A stretch of 6,576 nucleotides of DNA. Origin: Solirubrobacterales bacterium. Its GTDB lineage: Bacteria; Actinomycetota; Thermoleophilia; Solirubrobacterales; Solirubrobacteraceae. The stretch lies in assembly GCA_003244035.1 (NCBI GenBank), contig QHBV01000185.1:304-6879 (forward strand), written 5' to 3'. The position numbers and the translations under genes were made by a program. The notes under the pieces are model-generated. The model saw nothing but the letters and a program-made list of their open reading frames with translations. It made no database searches and was not told the DNA's origin. Below are positions 1 through 6,576 of this stretch, one piece after another (the stretch's first letter is position 1; each line of letters starts with the position of its first letter).

Positions 1-3580
<3,580 letters not shown>

Positions 3581-3774
3581 CTCGGTCTGAGCGTAGCGGC
3601 GGTCTACTCAGCGCTCGCTCGATGGCGCCAACCCCAGCAGCGAGCACCATGCGCAGGCGGCGCATCGCTCATCGTCCTCGCTCCGGCCCGATGGCGCTCA
3701 CTCAGGGCGCAGCCTCGTATTCTGCAAGTCGAGTCACCGACGGCCGGACAACGAACCAGCTCGGAGGCACATCC
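3581..3774. other. Intergenic region between VTT gene and lhr
   Basis: No gene is supported here; frames through it are short and Arg/Ala-rich. It should hold the lhr promoter and leader, but no convincing -35/-10 pair was found. It contains a GC-rich imperfect hairpin at 3642-3670: inner stem ATGCGC (3649-3654) with GCGCAT (3660-3665), five-base loop, outer arms GAGC and GCTC. No T-run follows on either strand, so it is not a classic intrinsic terminator. The 9-mer CGATGGCGC occurs twice (3620-3628 and 3689-3697), each preceded by CTCGCTC. The region also holds one copy of the element shared with the regulator promoter (3715-3733). Confidence 0.6.
3715..3733 (-). repeat. Copy 1 of an element shared with the regulator promoter
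   Basis: On the minus strand this reads CTC, one variable base, ACTTGCAGA, one base, TACGA. The second copy at 5076-5096 reads the same except that three bases separate ACTTGCAGA from TACGA. Both copies lie on the minus strand upstream of minus-strand genes: lhr (start 3580) and the regulator (start 5055). Seventeen positions are identical with one two-base length difference. It could be a regulator site, a promoter part or chance; only two copies are visible. Confidence 0.4.
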
Positions 3775-4479
3775 TTACTCCTCACCCCGGCGTCGCGTCT
3801 GCCGCATCGCCTGGCCGATGATGATGACCACGATGAGGATGCCGAGCACGAGGCCGTAGTGCGAGATCTGCTTGGCGACCTGGATCGCCGGGTGGCCGAT
3901 CGCGTACCCGAGCGCCCCCAGCAGGCCGATTCGAAGCAGCCCGGCGATGACGTCGAGCACGAGGAAGCGCCGCAGGCTCATGCCGCTCCAGCCCGCAGCG
4001 ACGAACACGAGCACCCCCGGAACGGGCGGAATGTGGGAGATCAGGACGATCGGGGTTGCCCACCCTCCCGCCATCTGGCCCTGGATGCGGCCCATGACCC
4101 GCGCGGTCCGTGGCTTGCCCTTGACCAGTAGGTTGATCCACCACTGCCCCCAGCGCGCGCCTCCCCACCAGTAGAGCCAGTCGAAAGCGATCGTCCCGAC
4201 GAGGCTCGCCAGGACGACGCTTAGGCCGGAGGCGCGTCCCGCTTGGACGAGCGCGCCGCCGGTGACGATCGACGCCGTCGAGCCCCGCAGCGCCTCCCAC
4301 AGGATCGTGTGCGTCGCCAGCTGCGACGGCGCGAACGGCAGCAGCACGATCGTGTAGATGCCGAAGGCGATGAACGAAGCGCCGAGGATGATGTCGGCGC
4401 GCTCGAGCTTCGTTGGCGGAGAGGTGTCAGTCGACGCGACCGCCTCGGTGGCGGCGCCGGCATCGGGAGCTGACATCAT
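3775..4479 (-). CDS. DedA/VTT-type integral membrane protein, divergent
   Basis: A 234-residue membrane protein of the DedA/SNARE-associated (VTT) type. Characterised family members act in the cytoplasmic membrane in lipid translocation (undecaprenyl phosphate or phospholipid recycling) and proton-motive-force homeostasis; the substrate here is unknown. A hydrophilic Ala/Thr-rich tail (1-28) precedes hydrophobic segments near 29-49, 70-100, 142-163, 171-195 and 206-226. Family landmarks are the FDWLYWWGGARWG block (99-111), where typical members have a GDxxxYWxGR-like run, and AAGWSGMSLRRFLVLDV (161-177) ending in GYAIG (191-195). The motif usually written R-F-I-P-x-x-R is SHIPPVP here (148-154), so both conserved arginines are gone. 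The C-terminus is basic (RQTRRRGEE). Translation starts at the first of two tandem ATG codons; GAGAA lies upstream as a weak ribosome binding site. It lies 33 bases after the regulator stop on the same strand, so the two are likely co-transcribed. Confidence 0.75.
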   Translation of the reverse strand: MMSAPDAGAATEAVASTDTSPPTKLERADIILGASFIAFGIYTIVLLPFAPSQLATHTILWEALRGSTASIVTGGALVQAGRASGLSVVLASLVGTIAFDWLYWWGGARWGQWWINLLVKGKPRTARVMGRIQGQMAGGWATPIVLISHIPPVPGVLVFVAAGWSGMSLRRFLVLDVIAGLLRIGLLGALGYAIGHPAIQVAKQISHYGLVLGILIVVIIIGQAMRQTRRRGEE

Positions 4480-4512
4480 CAGCTAGCGGTTCTCATTGAT
4501 GTCGTTTGTGAG

Positions 4513-5055
4513 TCATCGCTGGGCCACCGCGAGGACCACCAGCAGGGCGACGACTCGGACGGCGGGCACCTCGTAGCGGCCACGTCCACCGCTCTGGAGC
4601 CATCCGGCGGCAACAAGCTGGCGCAGATGGTGATAGAGCTGCCCGGTGGTTCCAAAGCCTTCTACGGTGCCGAGATCTGCCACGGTGTCGATCCCGCCGA
4701 GGATCTCGCGCAGAATCATCAGCCTGACGGGATGCCCCAACGCTGCAAGCACGTCGCTGGCCAGGCTCCATTCTGCGTCCATCAGAGCGTCGACCCCGAA
4801 CTGCTGCTGCCACTCGTACTTCGTATCGGTGGGCAACGTCACCGACCCGGTGAACAGCACGGCGCTGCCATCCGAGGTCCGAGACTTGAGCCCTTCGAGC
4901 GCCCAGAATCGTTCGGGATCGGTTGCGCTCCGACTCTGAGCCCGCTTGCCCGCCGGCCGCTCGCCCGCGGGATTCCGAGCCTCCAATCCGGCCACTCGCT
5001 GCTCGAGTTGGTTCAGCCGCTGGCTGAGGTCCTGGGCAGCGAGCTCGGCAACCAC
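4513..5055 (-). CDS. Winged-helix (ArsR-like) regulator with N-terminal coiled coil
   Basis: A 180-residue DNA-binding protein, numbering from GTG 5055. A short coiled coil (about 9-26, SQRLNQLEQRVAGLEAR) and a polar linker (27-47) precede FWALEGLK (50-57) and a likely beta hairpin, AVLFTGSVTLP to YEWQQ (65-84). An ArsR-like winged helix (about 99-163) follows, with LAALGHPVRL (103-112) and recognition helix TTGQLYHHLRQLVAAGWL (136-153), then wing GGRGRYEV and a hydrophobic end. The ArsR metal-site motif ELCVCDL is absent, so metal sensing is not indicated; the ligand is unknown. Start choice: the frame stays open upstream to an ATG at 5181 and another at 5115, but those 42 or 20 extra residues look non-coding and would run through the AT-rich palindrome. 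GTG 5055 puts the coiled coil near the N-terminus, as I recall for relatives, and fits a promoter at 5062-5090. It probably represses itself and the VTT gene. Confidence 0.8.
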   Translation of the reverse strand: MVAELAAQDLSQRLNQLEQRVAGLEARNPAGERPAGKRAQSRSATDPERFWALEGLKSRTSDGSAVLFTGSVTLPTDTKYEWQQQFGVDALMDAEWSLASDVLAALGHPVRLMILREILGGIDTVADLGTVEGFGTTGQLYHHLRQLVAAGWLQSGGRGRYEVPAVRVVALLVVLAVAQR

Positions 5056-5090
5056 GAGTCCAGTATTACGTAATTTCGTAGACTCTGCAA
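5056..5090 (-). promoter_or_regulatory. Candidate regulator promoter with overlapping operator
   Basis: An AT-rich island in otherwise GC-rich DNA. It contains the perfect 10-base palindrome ATTACGTAAT (5065-5074), flanked by an inverted pair GAGTC (5056-5060) and GACTC (5081-5085); the two symmetries are centred one base apart. On the minus strand, TTGCAG (5090-5085) as -35 and AATACT (5067-5062) as -10 are separated by 17 bases. This puts the transcription start at about 5055-5056, the GTG codon itself, which would make the mRNA leaderless, common in actinobacteria. The palindrome overlaps the -10, so bound protein would block transcription. Box matches are partial (3/6 and 4/6); the operator role is inferred. 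Confidence 0.5.
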
Positions 5091-5096
5091 GTGGAG
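5076..5096 (-). repeat. Copy 2 of the element shared with the lhr upstream region
   Basis: Second copy of the CTC-N-ACTTGCAGA-spacer-TACGA element, with a three-base spacer (GTC) where the copy at 3715-3733 has one base. It covers the candidate -35 of the regulator and abuts the palindrome at 5065-5074, so it may be a promoter part or a regulator contact. Confidence 0.4.
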
Positions 5097-5097
5097 C

Positions 5098-5113
5098 GCT
5101 CGCGGAGGCGAGC
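5098..5113. other. Small GC-rich hairpin in the divergent region
   Basis: Perfect six-base inverted repeat GCTCGC (5098-5103) and GCGAGC (5108-5113) with a four-base GGAG loop on the plus strand. It lies between the regulator promoter and the truncated plus-strand gene. No T-run follows, so termination is doubtful. Function unknown; such stems arise often in GC-rich DNA. Confidence 0.3.
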
Positions 5114-5186
5114 ATCGCGGCATCACACCACCTGCCTGCCTCGGTCGTGGTTTTGTCGCCGCGGAGACGGGAAAACCCCACGTGCA

Positions 5187-5561
5187 GTGGAGCACCAGGT
5201 CCGCAGCGGGTCGGCGGGTGGGCTGACGCTCGTGTGGGCCGCGGCCGTGCTCAAGCTAGTTGCCGCGTTGCTGCCGCTGGCAGCGGTCGGGCTCATCGGC
5301 TGGTCCGCGGCCCACCGATGGACGCGCTCGCTGAGCTGGATCGAAGCGTCGATATTGACCCTGTACGGGCTGGTTCTCACGGCCGTTGGGCTGCTGGTAC
5401 AGGCCGACATCGTGCACGCCTCACCCCATGCCGATCACCGGGCGCTCGCCTGGCATGCGTTCCTGTGGGACCCATGGTTCCTGGCATGGGGCGCGCTGGT
5501 CACGATCGCGATGCTCGCGTCCAGACGCACGAGCATCGAGACAGAGCGACCGACGACGTGA
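5187..5561 (+). pseudogene. Small membrane protein resembling DUF3995, N-terminus missing
   Basis: From GTG 5187 this encodes 124 residues. Hydrophobic segments lie near 12-35 (GLTLVWAAAVLKLVAALLPL), 52-71 (SILTLYGLVLTAVGLLVQA) and 92-112, the last in the block LAWHAFLWDPWFLAWG; it ends in a polar tail. From memory, this pattern (WxxxVLK, LYGL, W-H-x-F-L-W-D-P-W-F) matches the C-terminal part of small actinobacterial membrane proteins annotated DUF3995. Those begin with roughly 60 more residues including another membrane helix; no such sequence exists in any plus frame upstream, where the regulator promoter region begins. The frame is open further upstream to an ATG at 5091, but that stretch is basic and non-hydrophobic. 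No good ribosome binding site precedes GTG 5187 or the other in-frame GTG at 5232. I infer a 5'-truncated gene; a short functional protein cannot be excluded. Its stop overlaps the next gene's ribosome binding site. Family name tentative; biological role unknown. Confidence 0.5.
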
Positions 5562-5565
5562 GGAC
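5560..5565 (+). promoter_or_regulatory. Ribosome binding site of the truncated reductase-like gene
   Basis: GAGGAC, overlapping the TGA stop (5559-5561) of the preceding gene, with AGGA (5561-5564) eight bases before ATG 5573. Spacing and sequence are those of a good Shine-Dalgarno site, and the overlap suggests translational coupling. This start signal sits in front of only 18 recognisable codons, which supports real gene debris. Confidence 0.55.
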
Positions 5566-5572
5566 ACAGCAA

Positions 5573-5626
5573 ATGCAGATCATCGCCCGCATGAGCACGA
5601 GCGCCGACGGTTACGTGACCACACCG
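5573..5626 (+). pseudogene. Dihydrofolate reductase (RibD C-terminal) family gene, first 18 codons only
   Basis: ATG 5573 begins MQIIARMSTSADGYVTTP, which matches the opening beta strand and loop of dihydrofolate reductase family proteins with a RibD C-terminal domain (typical form M-x-x-I-x-x-M-S-x-S-x-D-G-Y-V). Such proteins are usually about 180-220 residues. After residue 18 the family signal stops: the frame runs on to 5779 as Arg/Pro/Ala-rich sequence and overlaps the glycosylase gene in antisense, and no other plus frame resumes the family pattern. I infer a 3' deletion with its junction near 5627. The gene follows the DUF3995-like remnant by 11 bases, so the two were probably an operon. 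The fragment cannot form a reductase. The family match rests on a short sequence recalled from memory. Confidence 0.6.
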
Positions 5627-5674
5627 CATCATGCGCGCCGCCACCGTATCCGGGCCAGCCCCGCGGTCAACCCC

Positions 5675-5701
5675 GCCGCGCGAACGCGCCAGATGCGCGG
5701 C
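5675..5701 (-). terminator. Candidate hairpin terminator downstream of the glycosylase gene
   Basis: Perfect seven-base inverted repeat GCCGCGC (5675-5681) and GCGCGGC (5695-5701) with a 13-base loop. It starts 7 bases beyond the glycosylase stop (5709-5711, read on minus) and lies between convergent units, so it could end transcription from either side. There is no T-run, which is usual for GC-rich actinobacteria but lowers certainty. Confidence 0.4.
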
Positions 5702-5708
5702 AGGCGAC

Positions 5709-6398
5709 TCACACCCCCGCCAGCTCCCGTGCCCGTCCGAGCACGTCGTCGAGCATCGCCTCCGTCAGCCGCCCGGTGAAGGTGTTCTGCTGGCTCGGGT
5801 GGTAGCAGCCGAGCAGCGTGTAGTCGCCCACCGCCACGCCGGCGCCGTGGCCGAACCGGGGCCGGGGCCGGGGCACCGCCGCGGCCAGCGCCGCCAGCGC
5901 CCGCAGCGACGCGTCCCAGGCGAAGCCGCCGAGGCAGACGATCGTTCGCACGGCGCTCAGCAGCGTCAGCTCGCGCGCGAGGTACGGCAGGCAGCGATCG
6001 CGCTCGGCCGGCAATGGCCGGTTCGCGGGCGGCGCGCAGCGGACCGCGGCGGTGATGAAGCAGCCGCGCAACGCGAGCCCGTCCTCGCGCGCGACCGACT
6101 GCGGCTGATTGGCAAACCCCGTCCGGTGCAGCGCCGCGAACAGCCAGTCGCCCGAGCGGTCGCCGGTGAAGATCCGGCCGGTGCGGTTGCCGCCGTGGGC
6201 GGCCGGGGCGAGACCGAGCACGAGTACGCGCGCGGCCGGATCGCCGAAGCCCGGCAGCGGCCGCCCCCAGTAGTCCTCGCCGGCGTACGCGGCGCGCTTG
6301 ACCCGCGCGACCTCCTCCCGCCAGGCGACCAGCCTCGGGCAGAGCCGGCAGCAGACCACCTCACGCTCGAGCGTCGCCAGCGCCGCCGACGCGCTCAC
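5709..6398 (-). CDS. udgB: Uracil-DNA glycosylase, family 5 (UdgB)
   Basis: Complete 229-residue family 5 uracil-DNA glycosylase, an iron-sulfur base-excision repair enzyme that removes uracil, and in known members other deaminated bases such as hypoxanthine, from double-stranded DNA. CCRLC (16-20) and cysteines at 121 (VRCAPP) and 136 (RCLPYL) are the likely 4Fe-4S ligands, with C17 and C20. Motif A is LGLAPAAHGGN (61-71), the family 5 form without the polar catalytic residue of family 1 (GQDPYH) or family 4 (GEAPG); GRIFTGDRSGDWL (74-86) and GFANQ (94-98) follow. Motif B is HPSQQNTFTG (200-209). Length and motif order are normal, and nothing essential is missing. The start is GTG 6396-6398, with GGGG about six bases upstream as a weak ribosome binding site; it leaves a short N-terminal helix before the first cysteines. 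The gene lies 61 bases beyond the rmlB stop with a hairpin between, so it is probably its own unit. Confidence 0.93.
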   Translation of the reverse strand: MSASAALATLEREVVCCRLCPRLVAWREEVARVKRAAYAGEDYWGRPLPGFGDPAARVLVLGLAPAAHGGNRTGRIFTGDRSGDWLFAALHRTGFANQPQSVAREDGLALRGCFITAAVRCAPPANRPLPAERDRCLPYLARELTLLSAVRTIVCLGGFAWDASLRALAALAAAVPRPRPRFGHGAGVAVGDYTLLGCYHPSQQNTFTGRLTEAMLDDVLGRARELAGV

Positions 6399-6412
6399 GG
6401 CCCCGGCGCCGT

Positions 6413-6447
6413 CCGCCGGCGTGCGGCGCCCGGTCGATCGCCGGCGG
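6413..6447 (-). terminator. Candidate hairpin between rmlB and the glycosylase gene
   Basis: Perfect nine-base inverted repeat CCGCCGGCG (6413-6421) and CGCCGGCGG (6439-6447) with a 17-base loop, inside the 61-base gap after the rmlB stop. It could terminate rmlB transcription. No T-run follows and the arms are pure G/C, so it may also be a chance product of base composition. Confidence 0.4.
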
Positions 6448-6459
6448 CCCGCAGCCGTC

Positions 6460-6576
6460 TCAGGCCCCCAGCGCGCGCCCGTACTGGCGCTCGTAGTACT
6501 CGCGGTAGTCGCCGGAGCGAACGGGGGCCCACCACCACGAGTTCTCGCGATACCAGTCGACGGTGCGCTCCAGCCC
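6460..6576 (-). CDS. rmlB: dTDP-glucose 4,6-dehydratase, C-terminal 38 residues
   Basis: The last 38 codons of a gene entering from the right edge and stopping at TGA 6460-6462. The peptide begins GLERTVDWYRENSWWWAPVR and ends SGDYREYYERQYGRALGA. The TVxWYxxNxxWWxP block followed by (E/D)YxEYYxxQYG is the characteristic end of RmlB/RfbB, the NAD-dependent short-chain dehydrogenase that converts dTDP-glucose to dTDP-4-keto-6-deoxyglucose in dTDP-rhamnose and related sugar synthesis. The Rossmann fold and the catalytic Tyr/Lys lie outside the window. Other NDP-sugar dehydratases share parts of this tail, but the WWW/QYG combination favours RmlB. Its operon partners cannot be seen. Confidence 0.85.
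   Translation of the reverse strand, partial: GLERTVDWYRENSWWWAPVRSGDYREYYERQYGRALGA

Noticed and set aside
3642..3670. An intrinsic terminator after the VTT gene.
   Set aside because: The hairpin lacks a T-run, has unequal bulges, and lies more than 100 bases past the VTT stop; kept only as a note in the intergenic entry.
3622..4131. Plus-strand frame of 169 codons with an Asp/Glu/His-rich stretch.
   Set aside because: It is antisense to the VTT gene; the acidic run comes from reading its hydrophobic and basic codons backwards.
4627..5073. Plus-strand frame of 148 codons antisense to the regulator.
   Set aside because: The minus strand gives a coherent coiled coil plus winged helix; the plus product has no family pattern and its start lies inside that gene.
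5056..5181. N-terminal extension of the regulator to ATG 5181 or 5115.
   Set aside because: The added residues are unlike relatives as I recall them and would require translating through the AT-rich palindrome and promoter candidate.
5187..5626. A mobile element as the cause of the damaged patch.
   Set aside because: No transposase, terminal inverted repeats or target-site duplication could be seen around the patch, so deletion is the simpler reading.
5627..5779. Continuation of the reductase-like frame for 50 more codons.
   Set aside because: The composition changes at once to Arg/Pro/Ala-rich and the frame runs antisense into the glycosylase gene, so it is not part of the original protein.

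Overview
The window is GC-rich DNA whose genes read like a free-living actinomycete. From the rmlB and regulator sequence types I would guess the Thermoleophilia/Solirubrobacterales side of the phylum, but that placement is inference only. Most of the DNA is transcribed from the minus strand. It is an ordinary chromosomal neighbourhood with one damaged patch in the middle.

Layout: Positions 1-3580 (minus) hold the first 1193 codons of a large Lhr-type superfamily 2 helicase that runs off the left edge. A 194-base intergenic stretch follows. Positions 3775-4479 (minus) encode a DedA/VTT-type membrane protein. Thirty-three bases upstream of it, 4513-5055 (minus) encodes a winged-helix regulator with an N-terminal coiled coil; the two are probably one operon read regulator first. 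The regulator probably starts at a GTG right beside an AT-rich nested palindrome that may be its own operator. Positions 5187-5626 (plus) hold two damaged genes in tandem: the C-terminal part of a small membrane protein resembling DUF3995 proteins, then the first 18 codons of a dihydrofolate reductase (RibD C-terminal) family gene. Positions 5709-6398 (minus) encode a complete family 5 uracil-DNA glycosylase. The last 117 bases are the C-terminus of an RmlB dTDP-glucose 4,6-dehydratase.

How the parts relate: Lhr and the glycosylase are both DNA repair proteins but lie in separate transcription units about 2.1 kb apart, so a joint role is only suggestive. The regulator and VTT protein look like a small self-controlled envelope unit. 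The plus-strand patch looks like what is left of a larger operon removed by deletion on both sides.

No mobile element, CRISPR array, tRNA or rRNA was seen. The least explained signals are an 18-base element repeated upstream of the regulator and of lhr, the arginine-less VTT motif, and the truncated gene pair. I did not find a convincing new multi-gene system.
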